From Closterium sp. NIES-65 (lineage: Eukaryota; Streptophyta; Zygnematophyceae; Desmidiales; Closteriaceae): 64,000 bases of DNA. Shown in pieces: positions 48,919-61,700 of the stretch. Both the position numbers and the translations under genes were made by a program. The notes below the pieces were generated by a model. That model was given only the letters and a program-made list of their open reading frames with translations, was not told the origin of the DNA and did no database searches. The first letter of the stretch is position 1; every line of letters starts with the position of its first letter. Location of the stretch: contig CANXME010002009.1 of assembly GCA_948144175.1 (NCBI GenBank), positions 1 through 64,000 on the forward strand, written 5' to 3'.

Positions 48919-49226
48919 CTGGTTCACTGATGTGTATCTGTGTATCTGTCGCTGAATAAATGTCATGTTTGTCATTTATAAGAATTTTTTTGGACAAACA
49001 AAATGTACTGCACTCATTCCCCCAATCAAATTGTGGGGCTTCAAATTTCTCCCTTCAAATTGAACAGCTCCAGCTTATTTTAATCTAATTGCTGACTGTC
49101 TTGGCCAAAGCTTGTATTGCTGCTGCCGGCAATATCTAGGCCAGCTCTGGTGTAGGCTGCTATTTCCGTGTTTCTTCGACAGCCAGACTTGAGTCTCCTG
49201 CCTGTCCGCTATCCCTTCGTAACGCA
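48919..49226. other. Intergenic region, deformylase to MSI4-like gene
   Basis: It contains AATAAATGTCATG just after the deformylase stop, a plausible poly(A) signal, and the upstream region of the next gene. Confidence 0.5.
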
Positions 49227-52200
49227 ATGGGCCCAGACGAGCGTCGCGTGGGAAAGCGCGACGACGAGGAGGCGGAGCGGCGCGGCGAGGAGGACCCGTG
49301 GGACGACGACGAGTCGAGCGACGAGGAGGAGGGCGACGATCGGCGAAAGTGGAAGCGAAACATGCCGTTGCTGTACGACTGGTTCGCCAACCACCACCTC
49401 GTCTGGCCGTCGCTCTCGTGCAGGTTAGGACCAAACCAAGGCGTTTCTTACGATAGCCCTTGTTTGTACACGTCAACGGAATAGGCTTAGTTTCATGAAA
49501 AGTGATTTCCGTTCAATAACGCTCACTATTCCCCGAATGACGACCCCTAATTCCGCTCACCCTGATAACTACCTCAAAGGCCCTCCGCCTTCCCTATCCA
49601 ACTTATGTTTTCGCATGCGCGTGCGACGGCAGGTGGGGTCCGTTGGTGGAGGACCGCACGCATAAGTACAAGCGACGCCTCTACCTCTCCGAGCAGGTGC
49701 GTGTTTTTGTTTTTGTTTTGTTTTTTTTTTTTGTGTTTTTTTTTTCCTGGTAAATCAAATGATTTTTTTTAGTCTAGTACTGACCAAACAGGATTTTTGT
49801 TTTTCTCCCGAGCTAATACTTCCCTTCACGCCATTCTTGTATTTTTTTTGTTGTTAGTCTCTCGCCCTGTCCACCCATTCTTGTACCTTCTGTTCCCTCC
49901 CGCTTTTCCCCGAACTCCCCCCCTCCCCACCCCCACATCCTCCCCCACCCCACCTCCTCTCTTCACCCTCACCCCCTCACCCTCTCCCCCCTCACCCTTT
50001 CCCCCCTCACCCTTTCCCCCCTCACCCTCTCCCGCCTCACCCTCTCCCCCCTCACCCTCCCCTGCCTCTCCACACCCTCCTCGCCCCTCGCCTTCATTCT
50101 CAACGTGCAAAACCACAATCTCTAACGTCCTTGTGTCTCTTGAGTCGACTCAAAAGCCTCCTCGCCCCTCGCCTTCATTCTCAACGTGCAAAACCACAAT
50201 CTCTAACGTCCCTTGTGTCTCTGAAACCGCATAACACACTCTCCCTTTCCCTCCGAACCCCATCGTCAGACGGACGGCACAGTGCCCAACACCCTTGTGG
50301 TCTCCAACGCGTATGTCGTCAAGCCTCGTGTAGCCGCCCCTCGGGATATCTGCCGGGTAGGCTATGCTGTGATGGTGCATGCATGGGTGGTGCATGCATG
50401 GCATGGATGATGATGGTGCATGCATGGCATGGCAATGGTGATGCATGCATGGAGTAGCAGTTATGGCAGATAACTCTGCATCGAATGGCTGTGAAACTTC
50501 ACGTCCTCTTTTTATCGGCTGGCCCACCCAACCCCCTCCACACCCTTCTCCCATGTGCAGTTCAAGTGCGTCAGGCGGTCGCCCTTTGTGCGCAAGTTTA
50601 AGACCATCGTGCATCCGGGCGAGGTGAACTGTAACGAGCAAGATGCCCCTTCTACCCCCCCCTCCCCCCCTCCCCCCTCCCCTCCTCCTTCCTCCTCATG
50701 CCCTCCCCTTGGCCCATGGCAGTTCAAGTACGACAGGCGGTCGCCCTTTGTGCGCAAGTTCAAGACGATCGTGCACCCGGGGGAGGTGAACCGCATCCGA
50801 GAGCTCGTGCAGAACCGCAACATCATCTTCACCCACACAGACAGCCCTGATGTGCTCATGTGGCACGTGGAGCGCCACCCCTTCTGCACTCCTTCTTTCA
50901 ACACCCCCGCCTCCACTCCTGACCTGGTATGTCAGAGGTGATGATCGGTGTGAATGGTATTTGAGAGCTGGTGCAGAGCCGCAACATCATCTTCACACAC
51001 ACTGACAGCCCCGATGTCCTCAGGGACTGCAGCTCCAGTCCCCACCCCGGGACTACAGCTCCAGTCCCCCACCCGGGACTGCAGCTCCAGTCCCCAACCC
51101 GGGACTGCAGCTCCAGTCCCGCACCCGGGACTGCAGCTCCAGTCCCCAACCCGGGACTGCAGCTCCAGTCCCCAGCCCGGGACTGCAGCTCCAGTCCCCA
51201 GCCCGGGACTGCAGCTCCAGTCCCCAACCCGGGACTGCAGCTCCAGTCCCCAGCCCGGGACTGCAGCTCCAGTCCCCAGCCCGGGACTGCAGCTCCAGTC
51301 CCCAACCCGGGACTGCAGCTCCAGTCCCCAACCCGGGACTGCAGCTCCAGTCCCCCACCCGGGACTGCAGCTCCAGTCCCCAACCCGGGACTGCAGCTCC
51401 AGTCCCCAACCCGGGACTGCAGCTCCAGTCCCCAACCCGGGACTGCAGCTCCAGTCCCCCACCCGGGACTGCAGCTCCAGTCCCCAATCCGGGACTGCAG
51501 CTCCAGTCCCCAACCCGGGACTGCAGCTCCAGTCCCCAACCCGGGACTGCAGCTCCAGTCCCCACCCCGGGACTGCAGCTCCAGTCCCCCACCCGGGACT
51601 GCAGCTCCAGTCCCCAACCCGGGACTGCAGCTCCAGTCCCCAACCCGGGACTGCAGCTCCAGTCCCCAACCCGGGACTGCAGCTCCAGTCCCCAACCCGG
51701 GACTGCAGCTCCAGTCCCCAACCCGGGACTGCAGCTCCAGTCCCCAACCCGGGACTGCAGCTCCAGTCCCCAACCCGGGACTGCAGCTCCAGTCCCCAAC
51801 CCGGGACTGCAGCTCCAGTCCCCACCCCGGGACTGCAGCTCCAGTCCCCACCCCGGGACTGCAGCTCCAGTCCCCAACCCGGGACTGCAGCTCCAGTCCC
51901 CAACCCGGGACTGCAGCTCCAGTCCCCACCCCGGGACTGCAGCTCCAGTCCCCCACCCGGGACTGCAGCTCCAGTCCCCAACCCGGGACTGCAGCTCCAG
52001 TCCCCAACCCGGGACTGCAGCTCCAGTCCCCACCCCGGGACTGCAGCTCCAGTCCCCACCCCGGGACTGCAGCTCCAGTCCCCAACCCGGGACTGCAGCT
52101 CCAGTCCCCAACCCGGGACTGCAGCTCCAGTCCCCAACCCGGGACTGCAGCTCCAGTCCCCAACCCGGGACTGCAGCTCCAGTCCCCAACCCGGGACTGC

Positions 52201-55200
52201 AGCTCCAGTCCCCACCCCGGGACTGCAGCTCCAGTCCCCACCCCGGGACTGCAGCTCCAGTCCCCAACCCGGGACTGCAGCTCCAGTCCCCCACCCGGGA
52301 CTGCAGCTCCAGTCCCCAACCCGGGACTGCAGCTCCAGTCCCCCACCCGGGGCTGCATGATAGAATTCAAGAGTAGTTGAATGATGAGCCATTGAGGCTC
52401 TATAGTACAAACATGCAAGCAAGAGAGGGGTGAAGAAGGAGCAAACCCTATTGGCCACTAAGTTGGCCAATGGGGAAGATGCCTTGTGGAGTAGGTAACC
52501 CCACAATGTTGCTAGGTTGTGATTGGTAGGCCTTAGGACCAAAAGTTGGCAAGTGCCAACCAAGGACCAAGACCAAACCCAACCTTGACCAACCACAAAA
52601 TGTGGTTGGAGTGTACACCCAACCCCCCAAGAACATAAAGAGCTACACCATTCTAGCCTATGTATGTTGTATATAAGATACAGTTACAACACAACCCCCC
52701 AACAGGCATAAGGCTAGAAAATGGAATCAGGAGGCCGCCAAAACCGGAGGAGGGGTGAGGCCAAGGAGGCGCAGAAGGAAGGAGTGAGACGCCTGGGGAA
52801 GGGCTTTGGTGAAGATGTCAGCGAGGTTGGCCGCCGAGTCGATTTTGCCAAGGCGAAGATGGCCTGCCTCAACGAGTTCACGAATGAAAAAGTAGCGGAG
52901 CTCAATGTGTTTGGAGCGCCCATGATACACAGCATCCTTGGTGAGGTGGATGGTGCTGGCGTTGTCACACCAGATGGTGGGACAGCGTTGGGGGGCTCCG
53001 AGCTCATCAAGGAGGAAGGTGAGCCAGCGCGCCTCCTGCGCGGCCATGGTTGCAGCGTAGAGCTCTGCCTCGCAGGAGGAGAGGGCGACGGCAGAGGAGC
53101 GTGTGGACCGCCAGCTGATGAGGCCGCTGCCCAGAGAGAAGCCATAACCCTGAGAGGACCGCCGATCCGGTCGAGAGTCAGCCCAGGAAGAGTCGCTGTA
53201 GCCGTTGAGGAGGGGTGGGGAAGGGCCGCCAAGGGTAAGGACATAGTCCTTGGTGCCACGAATGTAGCGAAGAACGCGCTTGGCGGCCTGCCAGTGCTCC
53301 TCCGTATGCTTGCCAGCGCCAACGAAGCGAGCGAGGACGCTGATGGGGTAGGCAAGGTCAGGGCGAGTAGAGACCATGGCGTACATGAGAGAGCCGATGA
53401 GTTCAGGATAAGGAGGGGAGGAGGGAGAGGGAGAGGAGGGTGGGGAGAGGTGGTGCCCGACCGAAAGGGGAGTGGGCTGGGGGTTACCGCGCGCCATTGC
53501 AAACCGTTCTAAGACCTGCTGGAGGTAGTGGCCCTGAGAGAGAGAGATGGTGCGGGCGGAGCGGTCGCGAGTGATGGTCATGCCGAGGTAGTGCTGCAGC
53601 TCTCCCAGGTCTTTGCATTTGAGACGGCTGCCCAGCTCCGTCTTGACAGTCTCGAGCTCGGCAGGATCGGCAGTGAGAAGAATCATATCGTCAACATAGA
53701 CGAGGATGTAGAAGGGGGAGGGGGAGGTGCGGAGGAAGAGGGAGGTGCGAAACCCAAGCTCGACAAGGGTGGCAGCAAGCTTGGCATGCCATTCCCTGGG
53801 AGCCTGGCGGAGCCCATACACCGGGCGGCGCAGCTGCCAGACAGAGTCAGCGGGGAAGGGGAGGTGGAAGCCCACGGGGCGCTCCATGTAGATCAGTTCA
53901 CGTAGTACGCCTTGCAGGAAGGCGTTGGAGACATCCATCGAGTGGATCTCCATGTTGAGGCGAGCGGCGAGGTCGAGGACGGCGCGAACGGTAGCAGGTT
54001 TCGAAGAAGTCAAAGCCCTACCGCTGCGTGAAGCCCTTGGCGCAATACCGGGCCTTGTAGACGGGCGGTTCTCCTGGCAGCTGCTTGACGCGAAACACCC
54101 ACTTTCCCTTGACCACGTTCGTAGAGGGGGGAGGGCGAGGCACATCAACGAAGGAGGAGTTGGCAATAAACGCCTCGAGCTCCTTGATGATGGCGGCGAG
54201 CCAGAGCGGGGCGTCGGGACAAGCCATGGCCTCCTCATACGTGGTTGGGATGAAGGTGGAGGGTGCGGAGGAAAAGGCGAGGACTGGTGTTCCAGAGAGG
54301 TCAGAGGTGATGGGAAGGAGGGAGGGGTCAGAGAGGTGGAGGTCAAGGAACTCCTCATGGGAGTCCTCAGAGAGGGAGGTGTGGAAGGCGCGGAGGACCG
54401 CAGGTGCTGCTGCTGGTGCCACTGTTGATGCCGCTGCTGATGCCGCTGCTGGTGCCGCCACTGCTGGTGCCGCTGCCGAGGCCGCCACTGCCGCTGCACT
54501 CGCCGCTGCTGGTGCCGTTGCACTTGCCGCTGCTGGTGCCGCTGCACTTGCCGCTGCTGGTGCCGCTGCTGGTGCCGCTGCGGTGGCTGCTGCTGGAGCT
54601 GCTGCCGCTGCCGCTGCTGGAGAGGTAGTAGAGGGGGCGGGTGCATGAGGGGCTTGATGCAGGACAGCCTGGAAGAAGTGGTGAAGAAGGGGGGAAAGAG
54701 GGGGGAGGGTAGAGGTAGAGAGGGTAACAGGGGGCGGTGCACCAAGAATACCGTCGCACGACCTGGTGTGGGGATACCGGGTGAGTGTGGTGCGGGGAGG
54801 GGGGGAGGGAGGCGAGGGTTGGGAGGGAGGGGGAGGAGGGGTACCAGGGGAGGAGTGAGCGGGGGAGACAGGGGAAGACAGGGGGTCCGGGTCAAAGATG
54901 TCACCAGACGAGGGAGGGGCACCGTGGGACTGGGGGGGCGGTGGGGGAGGGGGTGGGAGGATGGGGGGAGAGGCAACTTGGAAGGTGAAGGGGCGAGGAA
55001 CCCGAAGGGTGTATAGACGGGAGCGGTGACAGTAGGGAATGCGGGCGAGGAAGCGACCTGTGGAGGTTTGGAAAAGGTCACAATGGTTAGCACCTCCTGG
55101 GGTGACAGTGGTGATCATGGATTGTTGGAGGGACCTTTGGGAAAGGAGGTTAGTGCGAAGGGAGGGAATGTGAAGACCTGTGACGGTACCTGAGGGAAAG

Positions 55201-55696
55201 AGAGGACAGGGAAGGGTGGACGTGTTGTGACAGGGGATGGAAAAGCTGCTGTCAGCGCCGAGGAGGGACGTGGGTGTGGGGAGAGGATGGAGTTTGCCCG
55301 CATCGCGAAAGACATTGTCAGTGGCTCCACTATCCAGGACGATTTCAAGGGTGGAGGAGGGTGAGGCGGAGTACTGAATGGAAGTTTCATTAGTAGCAGG
55401 GGCATACATAGGGGATGCAACAGAGGGAGGCTGACTAAGCAGACCAACAAAGCCAGAGGAGGGAAAGGGGGTCACACTACCACCTGTGGACGGCGCAGGG
55501 GAGGGACCGGAGAGGTGGGCCGCAGAGGCTGCATTCCTTGCGGTCCAGCCGGGAAACGGTTGCTGCTGGGGGACAGGAGGAGGAGGGAGGAGAGGAAGCT
55601 GGGGCTGGAGGTCGAGCTGCTGCTGGAGCTGCTGGAGCTGCTGCTGGAGCTGCTGAAGCTGCTGCCCGTACTGCTGCGGTCCCTGCTGCTGAACAC

Positions 55697-55733
<37 letters not shown>

Positions 55734-58700
55734 ATGCTGCTGCTGCTGCTGCTGAGAGGGGAGAGCAAAGGCCTGGTGGGCCTGGGAGGAGGAGGAGGGA
55801 GCGTAGAGGGGAGAGGTGCGAACGTCGAGGGGAGTGGGGCGGGGATTAAGGGCGGACCAGCGAGGAGGGGTGCCAGAGTTCCCACGAGCGAACCACTCAT
55901 CGCTGAGTGCCTTAAAGCACGTCTCAGTTGCATGAGTGGTTTGGTTGCAGCGTTGGCCTCGGGTGGGGCCATAAAGGGGAAGATACTGACAGGGTGGGAA
56001 GGCCGCTGCTGCACCACGACCCGCACCACCACGACCGCCAGAGCCGCCTCGACCACCTCCACGCCCACCTCCACGCCCCCCTCCACGTCCGCCTTTGCCG
56101 CTGCGCTGCTGTGCTACCGCGGCAGTGGAGGAGTGGCGAAGGATTTCTGCCTCGGTGGTGATAATCCACTGGGCAACTTGAGCGGGAGTGTCATGTTTGG
56201 AGAGGAGTTGCATGTAGGCCAGCTTGTGGGCATCGAAGGCAGGAGTGAGGCCTTCGAGGAGGTGGCAGCAGATGACGGTGTCAGGGTAGGTAACACCAAG
56301 TGCTGCAAGGCGGCGAGCAAGGTCAAGGACGCGGCGAGTAAAGGCGGCTGCGCCGGCAGTGGAATCCATGGTGATGGATCCAAAGTCCTTGATGAGGGCA
56401 TAGAGGGTGGCGATGTCCTGCCGGTCAAAGAGGTCGACAAGCAGTTGCCACAGGTGGGAGGAGGAGGTGGGTGAGAGTTCTCGCTTGAGGGAGGAGGGGA
56501 TAGTGGCGAGGAGGATGGCGAGAGCTCGACGGTCAGCAATGCGCCACGCAGCGATGTCGGAGGTGTAGCTAGCGAGGCGTGTAGTGTACGTGGTGAGTTG
56601 GGCGTGGTAGTCGCGGTGACGGGCAGCAGCCTCGTCGTAGGCGCGCTTGTCGTCCTCATAGCGCAGTTGACGGCGAAGGTGGTCGTTGAGTGTGTTGCGG
56701 TAGGCACGGATGGCAGTTTCCACGCTTTGAGGATTGTTGACATCCGATGCGAAGGAGGGAGGATCACCAGGGGACTCGGGCTCAGGTCCGGGCTCATCAG
56801 GAGGAGGTCCGGTGGGGGCAGAAGGGGCGATGGGCTGGAGTCCGCCTTCCTCCTGGAACACGACGGAGCGGAGTGTATAACCACTGACGATGACCGAGGA
56901 GAGCAACACCTCGACGGAGTGACCATAGGAGTGCCAGTTGGCGGCCGAGTTGTCGCCGAGCAGCTCGAGGGCGTCAATGGTCGCTAGATCGACCGAGGAG
57001 TCGGATGACGCCATGACGGCGGAGGGGTGAAGGCGCCGCTGCTGCTGTTGGTATTGGTGCCGCCGCTGCTGCTGCCGCCGCCGATGCCGCTGCTGCTGCC
57101 GCCGCCGATGCCGCTGCTGCTGCCGCCGCCGATGCCGCTGCTGCTGCCGCCGCCGATGCCGCTGCAGCTGCCGCCGCCGATGCCGCTGCTGCTGCTGCCG
57201 CCGATGCCGCTGCTGCTGCTGCTGGTGCCGTTAGGGGTGGAGTAGGGGGAGGAGGTAGAGGGGAAGAGAGGCTGGTGCGGAAGTGCGGGGAGGAATTAGG
57301 GTTTCGAGGTCGTGGAGATCGCGGGCAGGCGAACGCGACGGCGGGCAGATCAGCCGCGGCTGCGCGCCAGCCGTCCACGTCGGCGCAGGGGCGTCAACGG
57401 CCGCGCGCTGGCCGTTCGCGGTGGCGCGCAGTTCTTTCGTGGCCGCGCGCTGGCTGTCCGCGTCAGCACGCGGCTCGTCGACGGGGCCGCGCTGGCAGTC
57501 CGCGTCAGCGCGCGGGTCGTCGGCGGGGTCGCGCTGGCCGTCCGCGTCAGCGCGCGGGTCGTCGGCGGGGTCGCGCTGGCCGTCCGCGTCAGCGCGCGGG
57601 TCATCGGCGGGGCCGCGCTGGCCGTCCGTGTGAGCGCGCGGGTCGTCGGCGGGGCCGCGCTGGCCGTCCGCGTCAGCGCGCGGGTCGTCGGCGGGGCCGG
57701 GCTGGCCGTCCGCGTCAGCGCGCGGGCCGTCGGCGAGGCCGCGCTGGCCGTCCGCGGCAGCGCGCTGGTCGTCGGGGGTCGCGCGCTGGCCGTTTGCGGC
57801 GGTCGCAGGTCGTCCGCGTCGCCGCGCAGGTCGTCCGCGTCGGCGCGGAGGTCGGACGCGTCGGCGGGCAGATGGAGGCGTGGCGGCGGGAGGAAGGATT
57901 GCTGCCACGGGGGAGCGGATAGGGGCTGCGGGAGGGAGGATAGAGGCCGCGGGAGGGAGGATTGAGGCCGCGGAGGAGGAGATCTACGCCGCGGAACGCT
58001 AGATCTGAGGTGCGGGAGGCGGAACTGAGCCGCGGGAGGCTAGATCTGAGGAGCGGGTGGGCGGATGTAGGTCATAGTCCGCTAGGGTAAGGGAGCGGGG
58101 AGGGAATTACAACATGAGGATCGAGGGAAGGTGGCGTGAGCCATTTGGCTCTGAATACCATGATAGAATTCAAGAGTAGTTGAATGATGAGCCATTGAGG
58201 CTCTATAGTACAAGCATGCAAGCAAGAGAGGGGTGAAGAAGGAGCAAACCCTATTGGCCACTAAGTTGGCCAATGGGGGAGATGCCTTGTGGGGTAGGTA
58301 ACCCCACAATGTTGCTAGGTTGTGATTGGTAGGCCTTAGGACCAAAAGTTGGCAAGTGCCAACCAAGGACCAAGACCAAACCCAACCTTGACCAACCACA
58401 AAATGTGGTTGGAGTGTACACCCAACCCCCCAAGAACATAAAGAGCTACACCATTCTAGCCTATGTATGTTGTATATAAGATACAGTTACAACAATACAG
58501 TTACAACACTGCAGCTCCAGTCCCCCACCCGGGACTGCAGCTCCAGTCCCCCACCCGGGACTGCAGCTCCAGTCCCCAACCCGGGACTGCAGCTCCAGTC
58601 CCCAACTCCCCATCCCGGGACTGCAGCTCCAGTCCCCAACCCGGGACTGCAGCTCCAGTCCCCAACTCCCCATCCCGGGACTGCAGCTCCAGTCCCCAAC

Positions 58701-61700
58701 CCGGGACTGCAGCTCCAGTCCCCAACCTGGGACTGCAGCTCAAGTCCTCCACCCGGGACTGCAGCTCCAGTCCCCCACCCGGGACTGCAGCTCTAGTCCC
58801 CAACCCGAGACTGCAGCTCCAGTCCCCCGCCCGGGACTGCAGCTCCAGTCCCCCGCCCGGGACTGCAGCTCCAGTCCCCCGCCCGGGACTGCAGCTCCAG
58901 TCCCCCACCCGGGACTGCAGCTCCAGTCCCCAACCCGGGACTGCAGCTCCAGTCCCCATCCCGGAACTGCAGCTCCAGTCCCCATCCCGGGACTGCAGCT
59001 CCAGTCCCCATCCCGGGACTGCAGCTCCAGTCCCCAACCCGGGACTGCAGCTCCAGTCCCCCACCCGGGACTGCAGCTCCAGTCCCCCACCCGGGACTGC
59101 AGCTCCAGTCCCCAACCGGGACTGCAGCTCCAGTCCCCAACCCGGGACTGCAGCTCAAGTCCTCCACCCGGGACTGCAGCTCCAGTCCCCACCCCGGGAC
59201 TGCAGCTCCAGTCCTCAACCCGGGACTGCAGCTCCAGTCCTCAACCCGGGACTGCAGCTCCAGTCCCCCACCCGGGACTGCAGCTCCAGTCCCCCACCCG
59301 GGAATGCTGCTCCAGTCCCCAACCCGGGACTGCAGCTCCAGTCCCCCACCCGCGACTGCAGCTCCAGTCCCCAACCCAGGACTGCAGCTCCAGTCCCCAA
59401 CCCGGGACTGCAGCTCCAGTCCCGCACCCGGGACTGCAGCTCCAGTCCCCAACCGGGACTGCAGCTCCAGTCCCCCACCCGGGACTGCAGCTCAAGTCCT
59501 CCACCCGGGACTGCAGCTCCAGTCCCCAACCTGGGACTGCAGCTCCAGTCCCCAACCCAGGACTGCAGCTCCAGTCTCGCACCCGGGACTGCAGCTCCAG
59601 TCCCCCACCCGGGACTGCAGCTCCAGTCCCCGATCTGGGACGCCTGCCTCCACTCCTGACCTGGTACGTGGCATGGGGTCAAGGCAGAGGAGATGAGTGA
59701 AGGGTATGACAGCTGGTGCAGAACCGTAACAGATTGTTCACGCGCACCAACAGCCAGCCCTGACGTCCTGATGTGGCATCTGCAGCGCCGCCATCCCTTC
59801 TTTCAACACGCCTTCTTTCAACACGCCTTCTTTCAGCACGCCTGCTGCATTCCCTCTCAATCCCCGTTACCTCCTTTTCTCTCCCGTTCCCCCTTCTCCT
59901 TTGCCCGTCAGATCCTGGTGGGGTACATGGATGATGTGGAGTTTGCAATGGGAGAGGCAGCCATGCTTTCTGTGCATGCCCCCTTCCCCTCACTCCCCAC
60001 CATCCTCCCTCTGTTGCACCCACGCACGTCAGATCTTGGTAGGGCACACGGACGATGCGGAGTTTGCCATGGCGACCAGCCCGGTGGCGCCGCTGGTGAT
60101 CAGCGGGGGCAAGGACCACAATGTGCTGCTCTGGAACGTGGCGGACCACGTCACGTCGCTGCAGGTGAGCCATCAGGTTTTTTATTTGCCAGAAACCCAG
60201 GTCAGGCTAATCGCCTTAACAGAAGGACCTGGGCAATCAGGAGGTAAGGACCTGGACCGCAAGGTGCCGCGCCGGAACGTCTAAAATTATGTCTCATCGC
60301 TGCGTATGAGCCAGCAGGGCACGCTGTGCTGTATGATGTCAACGCCACACTGCTGTGGATGTGAAGGAATCATTGCCCCTCTTACCCTTCCCTTCCCTGG
60401 TCGTTCAATCTTGTCTTGTCCCTCCCTTCCCCGTCATTGCAGTCCTCTGCTGCCCGTCATTGCAGTCCTCTGCTGCCCTGTGTTTGAAGAAGTGTTTTGA
60501 GACGTCTCAAAACACTTGTTCAATCTTGTCTTGTCCCTCCCTTCCCCATCATTGCAGTCCTCTGCTGCCCTCCGCAAGCCCCACCCCGCCGCCAAGCCGA
60601 AGGCCAAGGCAGCTGCTGCGCCCTCCGCACCTTCCCGCTCTGCCCCCTCTGCCTCTGTTTCCTCCCGTGCCCGTGCTGACTCCCCTGCTCGTAGCGGGGG
60701 TAGAGGTGGGGGAGGGGGAGGGGGTGGGGATGGGGATGGGGATGGGGGAAGCGCGGTAGGGGACGCAGAGAAGAAGCGGAAGCGGGAGGAAGTTGTGGTG
60801 AAGGGAGAGGAAGTGAAGGAAGTGAAGGAAGGGGAGAAGGAGGATGGTGGAGGGGAGGGGGAGAAGAGAGGTAGGGGATTGGAAGGGAGCAGGAAGAAAG
60901 AGGAGAAAGAAGTGGAGGGAAAGGAGGGAGGGGAGGGCAAGCAGGAGGAGGCGAAAAAAGAGAACGGAGAGAAGGAGAAGAAGGTGGAAGGAGAGAAGAA
61001 GGTAGTGAAGGAAGAGGAGGGGAAAGAGAAGGGGGAGGATGGGGAAGAGAAGGAAGGGGAGGAGAAAGAGAAGGGGGGTGAGGGAAAAGAGGAGGGGGAG
61101 GGGAAAGAGAAGGAAGAGGGTACCACAGTAGAGGAGTCTAAGGAGAAAGGTACTGAGGGAGAGGAGAAGGTTGTGGAAGGGGAAGGGAAAGCAGAGGAGG
61201 GGACAAAGACGAAAGAAGAGGCTGAGGGGAAAGTAGGTTCAGAAGCGAAAGAGGAAGCAGAAGAAAACGTGGGGACAGAAACCAAAGCGACGGACAAAGA
61301 AGAAGAGGGGGCAGAGGCACAACCCGCAGGAGCAGATGCTGATGTGGTAATGGCCGATGCTGATGGTGCTGCTGCTACAGCTGCCACTGCTGCTGCTGAT
61401 GCTACTGCTGCTGATGCTTCTGATGCTGATGCTGGTAAGGATGCAGTTACTGCAGGTGGTGCTGCTGATAATGATCATGCTTCTGTGCCTGGTGTAAAAG
61501 CGGAGGAAGGGACAGGGAGTGACGAGAAGACAGGCAATGGCGAGGAGGGGAAGGCAGTGCAGGAAGGAAAAGAAGCTGAAACGGTGAAGGCAGCTGAGAC
61601 AGGGGAAAAGGAGGAGACAGATACGGAGAAGGTAGAGGGGGACGTAGGGAAGGAAGTAGCGGCAGGGGGAGGGGCGGAGGCAGGGAGCAAGAGTGAAGCA

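Larger units (their letters stand above)
52358..58508 (-). mobile_element. Young copia-type element G lacking integrase, inside the minisatellite
   Basis: The LTRs are 52,358-52,691 (334 bp) and 58,161-58,508 (348 bp). They differ by 3 substitutions and a 14-bp duplication. The target duplication CTGCA lies at 52,353-52,357 and 58,509-58,513 and is part of the minisatellite unit. On minus the order is 5' LTR, primer site, leader, gag, protease, Pro/Ala linker, RT, RNase H, purine tract TTGGGGGGTTG, 3' LTR. No integrase finger or core occurs between protease and RT. It lies in intron 4 of the MSI4-like gene, antisense to it. Confidence 0.93.

Noticed and set aside
50898-52596. Long open frames (up to about 550 codons) on both strands across the minisatellite, and similar ones at 58,463-59,682
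   Set aside because: The 26-bp unit has no stop in most frames, so the open frames are a by-product. All frames are equally open, and there is no conserved start or domain.
51024-59640. The regular repeats could look like a CRISPR array
   Set aside because: Units are contiguous with only 6 variable bases and no unique spacers. The context is a eukaryotic intron with no cas genes.
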